From Stenotrophomonas sp. (GTDB lineage: Bacteria; Pseudomonadota; Gammaproteobacteria; Xanthomonadales; Xanthomonadaceae), in contig QFOV01000005.1 of NCBI GenBank assembly GCA_003248565.1, positions 1 through 36,202 of the forward strand: DNA of 36,202 nt, in the 5' to 3' direction. Under the pieces are notes generated by a model. That model was given only the letters and a program-made list of their open reading frames with translations, did not search any database and was not told the DNA's origin. Shown here in pieces: positions 23,807 through 32,771 of this stretch. The position numbers were made by a program, and so were the translations under genes. Positions within the stretch are counted from its first letter, which is position 1. The number at the start of each line of letters is the position of its first letter.

Positions 23807-24311
23807 GGTTGGGACTCTTGCGGCAACGGAATTGTGCCGGCGACGGGATGATTATTCCCTTCAATCCGTACTAATCAAGTCTGGATTAGGGGCCTATCTT
23901 CTACGCCTGTATCCAATCCGGACATGCCGTCATGCGCATGCGCTCCCCCATGGCCCTGCCAACACCTCGCCGCGAACCCAGTTACCGCAATGCTTTGCCT
24001 TCAAGGTTGGCCTGCAATCAATTGAATCCATTGCAGTTTGAGGCCTTGCTTGGCGACGTGCAGGCGGCTGCTCCTCGAGACGCCAAGCGGCAAGGTGTTG
24101 CGATGCTGCGACGGGCCCTGGGGTTGTTTGTCCCATTGGTGGCCCAAAAATTTCCGCGGACGGGACAGTGATTCCGTCGCCGCCGCCGCTGATCCGCCCG
24201 CCCAGGGCCGAGCTGCGCAAATTGTCGCGTGACGGGCTGGCGTCGCCGCGATGTCGAGCTCCATTCCGTTTTTTTGCAATTCCCTGATCACCTCCCCCCT
24301 TGGAGCACGAA
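23807..24311. other. 505-nt divergent regulatory region without a supported gene
   Basis: This gap holds two dyads that could bind a LysR protein: CTAATC / GATTAG (23871-23889, listed separately) and TGCAAT-N11-ATTGCA (24013-24035), which contains a central CAATTG. Short frames exist, the longest plus-strand one at 23932-24171, but none has a credible ribosome site or a family-like sequence. In the Stenotrophomonas maltophilia smeVWX operon a first dehydrogenase gene (smeU1) stands before smeV; I see no trace of one here. Confidence 0.6.
23871..23889. promoter_or_regulatory. Candidate LysR-binding dyad
   Basis: CTAATC (23871-23876) and GATTAG (23884-23889) are perfect inverted repeats 7 nt apart, 65 nt upstream of the LysR gene start. 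The ATC-N7-GAT core fits the LysR-type T-N11-A pattern. AATCCG half-motifs recur on either side (23863 and 23914). Confidence 0.5.
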
Positions 24312-25517
24312 ATGAAAGGCATCTCCCCATCACCCGCGTTGCGCCGCGTCGCCTTGGCAGGCATGTCAGCGCTGAGTCTGGCCGTACTGGTCGCCTGCAG
24401 TGGCGGCCACGCGGAAAACGCCGCGCCGCCTGCACCCGAAGTAAGTGTTGCGCCGGTGCTGATCAAGCAGGTCGCCCAATGGGACGAGTTCAGCGGCCGC
24501 GTCGAGGCCGTGCAGAGCGTTGAACTGCGTCCGCGTGTGTCTGGCTACATCGACAAGGTCAACTACGTCGAAGGCGATGAGGTGAAGAAGGGCGATGTAC
24601 TGTTCACCATCGACGCGCGCAGCTACCAGGCCGAGTTCAACCGGGCGCAGGCCGAATTGAATCGCGCACGCACGCAGGCTGGTCTGGCACGCAGCGAGTC
24701 CGAGCGCGCCCGTCGCCTGGCCGAACAACAGGCCATTGCTGCGGAAACCGCCGAACAACGCCGTGCCAGTGCAGACCAGGCCGGTGCGCAGGTGCAGGCC
24801 GCGCAGGCAGCATTGGATGCGGCGCGTCTCAACCTGGAGTTCACCAAGGTACGTGCGCCGATCGATGGCCGTGCAGGCCGTGCGATGGTGACCGCTGGCA
24901 ACCTGGTCACCGCCGGTGATGCAGCCAGCGTGCTGACCACCCTGGTGTCGCTGGACACGGTGCATGTCTACTTCGACGCCGATGAGTCCACCTACCTGCG
25001 CTACGTGCAGATGGCGCGCAATGGTGAGCGTCCGAGCGAGCGTGACCAGGCCTTGCCGGTCAAGGTTGGCCTGAGTGGCGAGCAGGGCTATCCGCACGAA
25101 GGCAAAGTCGATTTCCTCGACAACCAGATCACCCGCAGTACCGGCACCATCCGCGTGCGCGCGCTGCTGGACAATGCCAGCCGCCAGTTCACTCCAGGCC
25201 TGTTCGCCCGTGTGCAGCTGCTGGGTAGCGGCCAGTTCCAGGCAGTACTCGTGGACGACAAGGCGGTGCTGACGGACCAGGATCGCAAGTACGTCTTCGT
25301 GCTGGACAAGGACAACAAGGCGCAGCGTCGTGATGTCCAGCTCGGCCGCAATGCCGAGGGCCTGCGCATCGTCGAGCAGGGTCTGGCTGCCGGCGACAAG
25401 GTCATTGTCGACGGCGTGCAGAAGGTGTTCATGCCAGGCATGCCGGTGCAGGCCAAGCCGGTTGCGATGCAGCGCACCGCTGCACCAGCCACCCAGGCCG
25501 TGAGCAGCATCAACTAA
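24312..25517 (+). CDS. smeV: RND efflux periplasmic adaptor lipoprotein (SmeV/MexE-like)
   Basis: Membrane-fusion protein linking the inner-membrane pump to the outer-membrane channel. The 401 residues have a lipoprotein signal (VLVAC, Cys29), a barrel-sandwich start VELRPRVSGYIDKVNYVEGDEVKKGD with its partner LEFTKVRAPIDGRAGR, an alanine/glutamine-rich alpha hairpin between them (about 105-175), and beta-barrel and membrane-proximal domains to the C-terminus. The ATG at 24312 has GGAG 6 nt upstream. It is the first gene of the operon and lies 106 nt before the pump gene; that gap holds a GCCGGC-GTGGCA-GCCGGC hairpin (25534-25551). The symbol reflects operon organisation. Confidence 0.88.
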   Translation: MKGISPSPALRRVALAGMSALSLAVLVACSGGHAENAAPPAPEVSVAPVLIKQVAQWDEFSGRVEAVQSVELRPRVSGYIDKVNYVEGDEVKKGDVLFTIDARSYQAEFNRAQAELNRARTQAGLARSESERARRLAEQQAIAAETAEQRRASADQAGAQVQAAQAALDAARLNLEFTKVRAPIDGRAGRAMVTAGNLVTAGDAASVLTTLVSLDTVHVYFDADESTYLRYVQMARNGERPSERDQALPVKVGLSGEQGYPHEGKVDFLDNQITRSTGTIRVRALLDNASRQFTPGLFARVQLLGSGQFQAVLVDDKAVLTDQDRKYVFVLDKDNKAQRRDVQLGRNAEGLRIVEQGLAAGDKVIVDGVQKVFMPGMPVQAKPVAMQRTAAPATQAVSSIN

Positions 25518-25623
25518 GCCGCCAACTACCTTTGCCGGCGTGGCAGCCGGCCGTGTTTGCCTGCTCCTGTTGGGAGCGGGCAGGGCGGCTGCAGCCTGAC
25601 GCCAGCTTTTCCAAGGACTTCCC

Positions 25624-28600
25624 ATGGATTTTTCCAGATTTTTCATCGACAGGCCGATCTTCGCGGCGGTGTTGTCGATCATGATCTTCGCCGCTGGCCT
25701 GGTCAGCATTCCCTTCCTGCCCATTGGTGAGTACCCGGAAGTGGTGCCGCCGTCGGTGGTGGTGCGTACGGTGTATCCGGGCGCCAATCCCAAGGTGATC
25801 GCCGAGACGGTGGCGACACCCCTGGAAGAGGCGATCAACGGCGTCGAGGGCATGATGTACCTCAAGTCGGTAGCCGGCTCCGACGGCGTGCTGCAGATGA
25901 CCGTCACCTTCCGCCCGGGCACCGATCCGGACGAAGCGGCGGTGAAGGTGCAGAACCGCGTCGCGCAGGCGCAGGCGCGCTTGCCTGAAGACGTGCGGCG
26001 GCAGGGCGTGACGACCCAGAAGCAGTCGCCGACCTTCCTGATGGTCGTGCACCTCACTTCGCCCAAGGGCAGCTACGACACCTTGTACCTGCGCAACTAC
26101 GCCCGCCTGCACGTCAAGGATGGACTGGCGCGTATTCCCGGCGTCGGCGATGCGCAGATCTTCGGTGGTGGTGACTACGCCATGCGTGCCTGGCTGGACC
26201 CGGACAAGGTTGCCTCGCGCGGACTGACCGCCAGCGACGTGGTGAGCGCCATGCGCGAACAGAACGTGCAGGTTTCAGCCGGCCAGCTTGGCGCCGAGCC
26301 CATGCCCAACAGCCAGTTCCTGACCCTTATCAATGCCCAGGGCCGCCTGCGCAGCGAGCAGGAGTTTGGTGACATCGTGCTCAAGAGTGGCACCGACGGC
26401 GAAGTGGTGCGGCTGTCCGACGTGGCGCGTATCGAACTGGGCGCGGGTGATTACACCTTGCGTTCGCAGCTGGATGGCAAGAATGCGGTCGGCATCGGTA
26501 TCTTCCAGGCGCCGGGTGCCAATGCACTGGAAATCCGCGATTCCGTGATCGGCACCATGGACGAGCTGCAGAAGAGCTTCCCGGCCGACGTGAAGTACGA
26601 GGCGGTGTACGACACCACCATCTTCGTGCGTGACTCGATCAAGGCCGTGGTGACCACGTTGCTGGAAGCCATCGCGCTGGTGGTGCTGGTGGTGATCCTG
26701 TTCCTGCAGACCTGGCGTGCCTCGATCATTCCGCTGATCGCAGTGCCGGTGTCGGTGGTCGGTACATTTGCTGCGTTGTACCTGCTGGGCTTCTCGATCA
26801 ATACGCTGAGCCTGTTCGGCCTGGTGCTGGCGATCGGCATCGTGGTCGATGACGCGATCGTGGTGGTGGAAAACGTCGAGCGCAACATCGAGGAAGGCCT
26901 GTCGCCCACGGCTGCTGCGCACCAGGCGATGAAGGAAGTGTCCGGCCCGATCGTCGCGATCGCGCTGGTGTTGTGTGCGGTGTTCGTGCCGATGGCATTC
27001 CTGTCCGGCGTCACCGGCCAGTTCTACAAGCAGTTCGCGGTGACGATTGCCATTTCCACGGTGATCTCGGCGATCAACTCGCTGACCCTGTCGCCGGCGC
27101 TGGCTGCGCGCCTGCTCAAGCCGCATGGTGCGGCCAAGGATGCGCCAAGTCGTCTGATCGACAAGCTGTTCGGCTGGGTGTTCCGTCCGTTCAATCGTTT
27201 CTTCAAGACCAGCTCGGAGAAGTACGAGCGCGGCGTGTCACGCATCCTCGGTCGTCGCGGCGCGGTGTTCGTGGTGTACGCGGTGCTGCTGGTGGGCACC
27301 GGTGTGATCTTCAAGCTGGTGCCGCCGGGCTTCATCCCGACCCAGGACAAGCTGTACCTGATCGCCGGTGTGAAACTGCCGGAAGGCTCGTCGATTGCAC
27401 GTACCGATGAAATGCTGCGCAAGGTGGCCAGGATTGCCCAGGAAACCGATGGCGTTGCCCACACCATCTCGTTCCCCGGCTTGAATGCGCTGCAGTTCAC
27501 CAATACGCCAAATACCGGCGTGGCCTTCATTCCGCTCAAGCCGTTCAACGAACGCAAGGGCCGTACCGCCGCGCAGATCAATGCCGAGATCAACCAGAAG
27601 ATCGCCGGGCTGCAGGAAGGGTTTGCCTTCGCGATGATGCCGCCGCCGATCCTTGGTTTGGGTAACGGCAATGGCTACCAGATGTTCATCGAGGACCGTG
27701 GCAATCTCGGCTATGGCGCCTTGCAGAACGCAGTGCAGAGCATGCAGGGAGCGGTGGCACAGACGCCGGGCATGGCCTATCCAATCACCAGCTACCAGGC
27801 CAACGTGCCGCAGCTGGATGCAGAGGTCGACCGTGTGAAGGCGAAGGCACAAGGGGTGCAGCTGACCGAGTTGTTCGACACGCTGCAGACCTACCTGGGT
27901 TCGGCCTATGTCAATGACTTCAACCAGTTCGGTCGTACCTGGCAGGTGATCGCGCAGGCTGATGGTCAGTTCCGTGACAGCGTGGAAGATATTGGCAAGC
28001 TGCGTACCCGCAATGATCGCGGCGAGATGGTGCCGATCGGTTCGATGGTGACGGTCAAGGAAACCTATGGCCCGGATCCGGTGCTGCGCTTCAACGGTTA
28101 TCCGGCGGCTGATCTGGCCGGTGAAGCAGATCCGCGCATGCTGTCCTCGGCCGAGGCGATGAACAAGCTCACCGAGATTGCCGGGCAGGTGCTGCCGGCC
28201 GGCATGGTCACCGAATGGACCGACCTGAGCTACCAGCAGGCGACACAGGGCAAGGCTGCCTTCATCGTGTTCCCGGTGGCGATCCTGCTGGCCTTCCTGG
28301 TGTTGGCGGCGCTGTACGAGAGCTGGTCGCTGCCGCTGGCGGTGATCCTGATCGTCCCGATGACCTTGCTGTCGGCGTTGTTCGGGGTATGGCTGACCGG
28401 CGGTGATAACAACGTCTTCGTGCAGGTAGGCTTGGTGGTGTTGATGGGCCTGGCATGCAAGAACGCGATCCTGATCGTCGAGTTCGCCCGTGAGTTGGAG
28501 ATGGGTGGCAAGGGCATCGTCGAGGCGGCGCTGGAAGCCTGCCGTCTGCGTCTGCGCCCGATCGTGATGACCTCGATCGCCTTCATCGCCGGCACGGTAC

Positions 28601-28794
28601 CGTTGGTGCTTTCGCATGGCGCCGGTGCCGAGGTGCGCTCGGTGACGGGTATCACCGTGTTTGCTGGCATGTTGGGTGTGACCTTGTTCGGCCTGTTCCT
28701 GACCCCGGTGTTCTACGTGGCGCTGCGCAAGTTCGTGTCACGTAACGGCGGTGGCAAGCTGGTACAGCATGGTGAGCCGACCCTCCACCATTGA
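25624..28794 (+). CDS. smeW: RND multidrug efflux pump (SmeW/MexF-like)
   Basis: Inner-membrane proton-driven drug exporter, 1056 residues, the usual RND length. It begins MDFSRFFIDRPIFAAVLS and follows MexF closely, with 12 membrane segments and two large periplasmic loops. Proton-relay residues are in place: Asp409-Asp410 in GIVVDDAIVVVENVERN and Lys946 in LACKNAILIVEF. AAGGA precedes the ATG at 25624. MexEF-OprN/SmeVWX pumps export chloramphenicol, quinolones and related compounds; the spectrum here is inferred from the family only. Confidence 0.93.
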   Translation: MDFSRFFIDRPIFAAVLSIMIFAAGLVSIPFLPIGEYPEVVPPSVVVRTVYPGANPKVIAETVATPLEEAINGVEGMMYLKSVAGSDGVLQMTVTFRPGTDPDEAAVKVQNRVAQAQARLPEDVRRQGVTTQKQSPTFLMVVHLTSPKGSYDTLYLRNYARLHVKDGLARIPGVGDAQIFGGGDYAMRAWLDPDKVASRGLTASDVVSAMREQNVQVSAGQLGAEPMPNSQFLTLINAQGRLRSEQEFGDIVLKSGTDGEVVRLSDVARIELGAGDYTLRSQLDGKNAVGIGIFQAPGANALEIRDSVIGTMDELQKSFPADVKYEAVYDTTIFVRDSIKAVVTTLLEAIALVVLVVILFLQTWRASIIPLIAVPVSVVGTFAALYLLGFSINTLSLFGLVLAIGIVVDDAIVVVENVERNIEEGLSPTAAAHQAMKEVSGPIVAIALVLCAVFVPMAFLSGVTGQFYKQFAVTIAISTVISAINSLTLSPALAARLLKPHGAAKDAPSRLIDKLFGWVFRPFNRFFKTSSEKYERGVSRILGRRGAVFVVYAVLLVGTGVIFKLVPPGFIPTQDKLYLIAGVKLPEGSSIARTDEMLRKVARIAQETDGVAHTISFPGLNALQFTNTPNTGVAFIPLKPFNERKGRTAAQINAEINQKIAGLQEGFAFAMMPPPILGLGNGNGYQMFIEDRGNLGYGALQNAVQSMQGAVAQTPGMAYPITSYQANVPQLDAEVDRVKAKAQGVQLTELFDTLQTYLGSAYVNDFNQFGRTWQVIAQADGQFRDSVEDIGKLRTRNDRGEMVPIGSMVTVKETYGPDPVLRFNGYPAADLAGEADPRMLSSAEAMNKLTEIAGQVLPAGMVTEWTDLSYQQATQGKAAFIVFPVAILLAFLVLAALYESWSLPLAVILIVPMTLLSALFGVWLTGGDNNVFVQVGLVVLMGLACKNAILIVEFARELEMGGKGIVEAALEACRLRLRPIVMTSIAFIAGTVPLVLSHGAGAEVRSVTGITVFAGMLGVTLFGLFLTPVFYVALRKFVSRNGGGKLVQHGEPTLHH

Positions 28795-28812
28795 TGGCAG
28801 GTGTATACGCGT

Positions 28813-28872
28813 TGCGTGAGGCAGCAGAAGTCCTGCCTCACGCAGGTCCTTGTCACCTTCACTGGCAAGGAC
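28813..28872 (+). other. Two intercistronic hairpins between pump and dehydrogenase genes
   Basis: TGCGTGAGGCA (28813-28823) pairs perfectly with TGCCTCACGCA (28834-28844). Directly after it GTCCTTG (28846-28852) pairs with CAAGGAC (28866-28872). No T-run follows either stem, so they look less like terminators than like mRNA-stability or processing elements that could set the ratio of pump to downstream products. Confidence 0.55.
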
Positions 28873-28924
28873 GGTTTGAAATGTTATCGGGCTTGTATCA
28901 ATTCATTCCCCCAAGGAAAAGCAG

Positions 28925-29662
28925 ATGAATACCCAGAACACCAACGTTGCCCTGGTTACCGGCGCCACCCGCGGCATCGGTCTTGAGACCGTACGCCAGC
29001 TCGCAGCCGCGGGCGTGCATACGCTGCTGGCCGGGCGCAACTACGATATCGCTGCCGCAAAGGCGCAGGAGCTGAAGGCGGAAGGCCTGCCGGTGGAAGC
29101 CATCCAGCTCGACGTCAATGACCCTGACAGCATCGCGGTAGCGGTTGAGCGCGTGACGCAGCAGCACGGCAAGCTCGATATCCTGGTCAACAACGCCGGC
29201 GTGCTGGTCGATGACCTGCAGGCCGGTGCCAGCGGCCAGTCGCTGGAAACCTGGCGCAGCACCTTCAATACCAATCTGTTCGCCGTGGTTGAAGTAACGG
29301 TGGCCTTCCTGCCGCTGCTGCGCGCTGCACCGGCCGGACGCATCGTCAATGTGTCCAGCATCCTCGGCTCGTTGACCCTGCATGCGCAGCCGGGCTCTTC
29401 GATCTACGGTTTCATCGTGCCGGCCTACAACGCTTCCAAGAGCGCGCTGAACGCCTGGACCGTGCAGCTGGCGCATGAGTTGCGCGAAGGTCCGATCAAG
29501 GTCAACGCGGTGCATCCGGGCTACGTCAAGACCGACATGAACGGTGGCGAGGGTGAGATCGATGTCGCCGAAGGCGCGCGTTCCAGCGTGGGCATGGCCT
29601 TGATCGCTGCCGATGGCCCCACCGGGAGCTTCAGCTACCTCGGCGAGGTGCTGCCGTGGTGA
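28925..29662 (+). CDS. Short-chain dehydrogenase/reductase in the efflux operon (SmeU2-like by position)
   Basis: NAD(P)-dependent oxidoreductase of 245 residues. Cofactor motif TGATRGIG (residues 12-19), then NNAGVLV, the catalytic serine in NVSSILGS, and catalytic Tyr/Lys in YNASK. The PGYVKTDMNG segment after the active site is typical of classical SDRs. AAGGA precedes the ATG. It lies between pump and channel genes, as smeU2 does in smeVWX. Its substrate is unknown; it may modify an electrophilic or carbonyl compound that the pump exports. Its stop overlaps the channel start. Confidence 0.87.
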   Translation: MNTQNTNVALVTGATRGIGLETVRQLAAAGVHTLLAGRNYDIAAAKAQELKAEGLPVEAIQLDVNDPDSIAVAVERVTQQHGKLDILVNNAGVLVDDLQAGASGQSLETWRSTFNTNLFAVVEVTVAFLPLLRAAPAGRIVNVSSILGSLTLHAQPGSSIYGFIVPAYNASKSALNAWTVQLAHELREGPIKVNAVHPGYVKTDMNGGEGEIDVAEGARSSVGMALIAADGPTGSFSYLGEVLPW

Positions 29663-31080
29663 TGCGCCTGCTGGTGACCGCAATGGCCAGTGCCTTGCTG
29701 GCCGGTTGCATGACGGTGGGTCCCGACTACAAGGCAGCACCAGTGGAACCGGTCAGCCTGCAGGGCGCGGCTGACTCGGCGTTCTCCAGTGCGCCGCCGG
29801 TTGCGAGCTGGTGGACGCAGTTTGATGACCCGGTACTGGGGCAGCTGGTGCACGATGCACTGGGTGACAACCTGGACCTGCAGATCGCGATGGCGCGCGT
29901 ACGCGCCGCGCGCGCGGCGTTCACCGAACAGCGCCTGGATCAGCTGCCGCACATCACTGCCGGTGGCAGCCAGGACAGGCGCAAGCAACCCGATGCAACG
30001 CTGGGCGGCGAGCGCGTCGGTAGCGAGACCTACCAGCTCGGCTTCGATGCCGGTTGGGAGCTGGACCTGTTCGGCAGGCAGCGTCGTGCCGCTGAGGCTG
30101 CGCGTGCCGACCTTGGCGCGGAGCGGGACAATCTGGCCGACGCGCAGGTGATGGTGGCAGCCGAAGTGGCACGCAACTACTTCGAGCTGCGCGGATCACA
30201 GAAGCGGATTGCCGTTGCCCGCGACACGCTGCTCAATCTGCGTGAGACCCAGCGGCTGACCGAAACCCGGTTGGAGCTTGGCGCAGGCAGTGAGCTGGAC
30301 GTGCAGAGCAGTCGCGCCCGTTTGAAGGCGATCGAGGCGGATATTCCGTTGCTGGAAGTGTCCGAGGTGCAGTCGCGGCACCGTCTTGCCGTGCTGCTTG
30401 GGCAGCGTCCCGGTTCACTGGACACACTGCTGCAGCCACGTGAAGTGCCTGCATTCGCCAAGGCCTTGCCGCTGGGCGATACCAGCGACCTGCTGCGGCA
30501 GCGTGCCGATGTTCGCATGGCCGAGCGTCGCCTGGCTGCAGCCACGGCGCGTGTTGGCGTGGCAACGGCCGATCTGTTCCCGCGTATCAGCGTGAGTGGT
30601 TTCGTCGGTTTCCTGGGCGGCGATGCTTCGGGTCTGGTGAACGGCAACAACAAGGCCTGGTCGCTGACCCCGTCGATCAGCTGGGCGGCATTTGACTTCG
30701 GCACCGTGCGGGCACGCCTGCGTGCCAGCAAGGCGCAGGCCGATGGCGCGGCAGCCGAGTACGAGAAGGCGGTGTTGCTGGCATTGGAAGACACCGAGAA
30801 CGCGCTGACCCGATATGCCAAGGAGCAGGCGCGGTTGGGTATCGTGGCTGAGCAGGCACAGGCCGCACGCAAGGCGGAATCGCTTGCGCAGCTGCGCTAT
30901 CGCGAGGGTTCGGAAGATTTCCTGGCCTTGCTGGATGCGCAGCGCAATCAGCTGGCTGCCGACGATGCACTGGCGGCAGCGGAAGCGTCTGTGAATGTCA
31001 GTGTCGTTGCTGTCTACAAGGCACTGGGCGGCTGGGGTGGACAGCCGGGTCCTGCACTGGCGGTGACCAGCGTGCGTTGA
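29662..31080 (+). CDS. smeX: Outer-membrane efflux channel lipoprotein (SmeX/OprN-like)
   Basis: TolC-type channel of the NodT subfamily, 472 residues. The lipoprotein signal MRLLVTAMASALLAGC (Cys16) is followed by MTVGPDYKAAPVEP, typical of this group. The two OEP repeats are visible as WWTQFDDPVLGQLVHDAL...NLDLQIAMARVRAARA and LLRQRADVRMAERRLAAATARVGVATADLFP. I chose the ATG at 29662, which overlaps the dehydrogenase stop by one base (TGATG); GTG codons at 29656 and 29659 are alternatives. It completes the tripartite pump and is followed by a terminator. Confidence 0.9.
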   Translation: MRLLVTAMASALLAGCMTVGPDYKAAPVEPVSLQGAADSAFSSAPPVASWWTQFDDPVLGQLVHDALGDNLDLQIAMARVRAARAAFTEQRLDQLPHITAGGSQDRRKQPDATLGGERVGSETYQLGFDAGWELDLFGRQRRAAEAARADLGAERDNLADAQVMVAAEVARNYFELRGSQKRIAVARDTLLNLRETQRLTETRLELGAGSELDVQSSRARLKAIEADIPLLEVSEVQSRHRLAVLLGQRPGSLDTLLQPREVPAFAKALPLGDTSDLLRQRADVRMAERRLAAATARVGVATADLFPRISVSGFVGFLGGDASGLVNGNNKAWSLTPSISWAAFDFGTVRARLRASKAQADGAAAEYEKAVLLALEDTENALTRYAKEQARLGIVAEQAQAARKAESLAQLRYREGSEDFLALLDAQRNQLAADDALAAAEASVNVSVVAVYKALGGWGGQPGPALAVTSVR

Positions 31081-31110
31081 GAGAGCGGGAGCTTCTGGAT
31101 CTGCAAACAG

Positions 31111-31137
31111 AAACAGGCGGCCAATGGCCGCCTGTTT
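31111..31137. terminator. Bidirectional terminator after the efflux operon
   Basis: Perfect 12-nt arms AAACAGGCGGCC and GGCCGCCTGTTT around a 3-nt AAT loop, between the convergent stops at 31080 and 31157. With its upstream CAAACAG flank it closely resembles the terminator at 22728-22766. Confidence 0.9.
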
Positions 31138-31156
31138 CGTTACGCATCACGGAAAA

Positions 31157-32653
31157 TCAGGCAGCGTCAGCTTGCGCCCGGCGCGGGCCTTCAACCAGCG
31201 CGCGACCAACCATCTCCACCAGCACGTCGAGTTCTTCCTCATCCATGCCGAAGTGCGGGGTGAAACGCAGCGAGTTCTCGCCACCGTGGATGACATTGAC
31301 GCCGTGCATGCGCAGCCACTCTTCGGTGGAGCCGGCGCCATAGCATTTGAACTCCGGGGCCAGCTCGCAGGAGAACAGCAGGCCGGTGCCCTGCACCTTG
31401 GTGATCAGGCCGCCGAGCTTGGTCTTGAGCGCTTCCAGCTTCTGCACGGCCTGTTCACCACGCAGGCGGATGTTCTGGCGAACTTCCGGCGACAGGCGGG
31501 CGAGGGTGGCAACAGCCACATCCAGTGCGCGCGGGTTGGTGGTCATGGTGTTGCCGTACACGCCCTTGCGGTAGAGCTTGGCGGCATGCTCGGTGACGGC
31601 CAGCACCGACAGCGGGAACTGCGCGCCGTTCAAGGCCTTGGAATAGGTTTCCATGTCCGGCGGATCCAGCGTCTCGTAGCCCGGGTAGTCGACGAAGGAC
31701 AGGGTGCCGTGCGCACGCAGTGCGGCCTGGATGGAGTCGATCAGCAGCAGGCTGCCGTGCTCGCGGGTGAGTTCGCGGACCAGCTTGTAGAAGCTGGCCG
31801 GTACTGCGCGGCCCGGGTCGCCTTCGCCCATCACCGGTTCCAGGAATACCGCCTCGATGAACCAGTTGTTGGCCTTGGCATCGGCGAATACCTTGCGCAT
31901 CGCCGCTTCGTCGTAGGGCGGTACGGTGATGACGCTGTTCTCGCCGCGGTAGCTGGCCAGGTGCTGGTCATAGGCCTTGCGGCTGGAGTCGGAGTACAGC
32001 GCCGGGCGGTCGGTGCGGCCGTGGAAGCTGCCCTTGATCACCACCCGCTTGATGGTGGCGCCGGCATGCGGTGCACCCGGATCGGTCTGCAGCTTGGCGT
32101 TGATGTCGGCAATACGGGCGGCCAGGCCAACGGCCTCGGAGCCGGAGTTCAAGCACATGAAGTGCGAGAACGGACAGCTGCCGCGGCTGTGGCCGATCTC
32201 TTTCTGCATGGCCTGCACGAAGCGGCGCTGGGCCAGGCTCGGGGTCATGATGTTGGCCATCACCTGCGGCTTGGCTGCAGCGGCCATCACGTCGGCCGGG
32301 GTGTGGCCGAAGCCGAGCATGCCGTAGCCGCCAGCGTCATACAGCACGGCGCCCTTGAGCGAGACCACCCACGGGCCGCAGGCGGCCAGGGCGATGTACG
32401 GGACGACGGCGTCGTCGGCGTAGAAATTGACGAAGCCGGCCTGCATGGCGGCGATCTGGTCGTGCTCGTCCAGATCCAGCAGGTCGGCAGCTTCGTCCTT
32501 GATGCGGGCGTATTCGCTGGCGGCAGCGGCGATGGCGCCTGCCAGGTCCGGGTGAGCGACGGCCAGGCGTTCAACGCTGGCGTCGTCCAGGCCTTGGGTC
32601 AGGCGGCTGCCGGCGTGCGCGCGAAGCGGGGCGAGGGGGCCGAGTACGGTCAT
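31157..32653 (-). CDS. Class III PLP-dependent aminotransferase
   Basis: Fold-type I transaminase, 498 residues. PLP phosphate site NSGSEAVGLAARIAD (about 169-183), KGSFHGRTDRPAL, EPVMGEGDPG, the cofactor aspartate Asp306 in LLIDSIQAALRAHG, the Schiff-base lysine Lys339 in YSKALNGAQFPLS, and GNTMTTNP. The usual DEVQ.G.GRTG block reads DSIQAALRAHG, a clear departure, and the protein is about 60-80 residues longer than most class III enzymes. ATG 32653 (MTVLGPLAPL) has GGAG 6 nt upstream; starts at 32659 and 32686 are less likely. The divergent Lrp gene suggests regulation by an amino acid. I cannot name the substrate. Confidence 0.85.
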   Translation of the reverse strand: MTVLGPLAPLRAHAGSRLTQGLDDASVERLAVAHPDLAGAIAAAASEYARIKDEAADLLDLDEHDQIAAMQAGFVNFYADDAVVPYIALAACGPWVVSLKGAVLYDAGGYGMLGFGHTPADVMAAAAKPQVMANIMTPSLAQRRFVQAMQKEIGHSRGSCPFSHFMCLNSGSEAVGLAARIADINAKLQTDPGAPHAGATIKRVVIKGSFHGRTDRPALYSDSSRKAYDQHLASYRGENSVITVPPYDEAAMRKVFADAKANNWFIEAVFLEPVMGEGDPGRAVPASFYKLVRELTREHGSLLLIDSIQAALRAHGTLSFVDYPGYETLDPPDMETYSKALNGAQFPLSVLAVTEHAAKLYRKGVYGNTMTTNPRALDVAVATLARLSPEVRQNIRLRGEQAVQKLEALKTKLGGLITKVQGTGLLFSCELAPEFKCYGAGSTEEWLRMHGVNVIHGGENSLRFTPHFGMDEEELDVLVEMVGRALVEGPRRAQADAA

Positions 32654-32740
32654 GCTCATCTCCAGAAGTTTCTTGTATATACCCATTATGTGGAGATTCT
32701 GGACATATGGCAGCTATGATCTCGACAGATTTTCGGGTAA

Positions 32741-32759
32741 TTTCGGCGAATCGACGAAA
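32741..32759. promoter_or_regulatory. Candidate Lrp/AsnC operator
   Basis: TTTCGGCGA-A-TCGACGAAA is a 19-nt dyad with 8 of 9 positions paired, in the 118-nt divergent gap, 13 nt before the regulator start. Its position suits autoregulation and control of the aminotransferase. Confidence 0.45.
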
Positions 32760-32771
32760 CTGGTTTGCAAT

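Noticed and set aside
23932..24171. 79-codon frame upstream of the efflux operon as a small gene or smeU1 remnant
   Set aside because: It has no ribosome site and no dehydrogenase motif, and it lies across a candidate operator.
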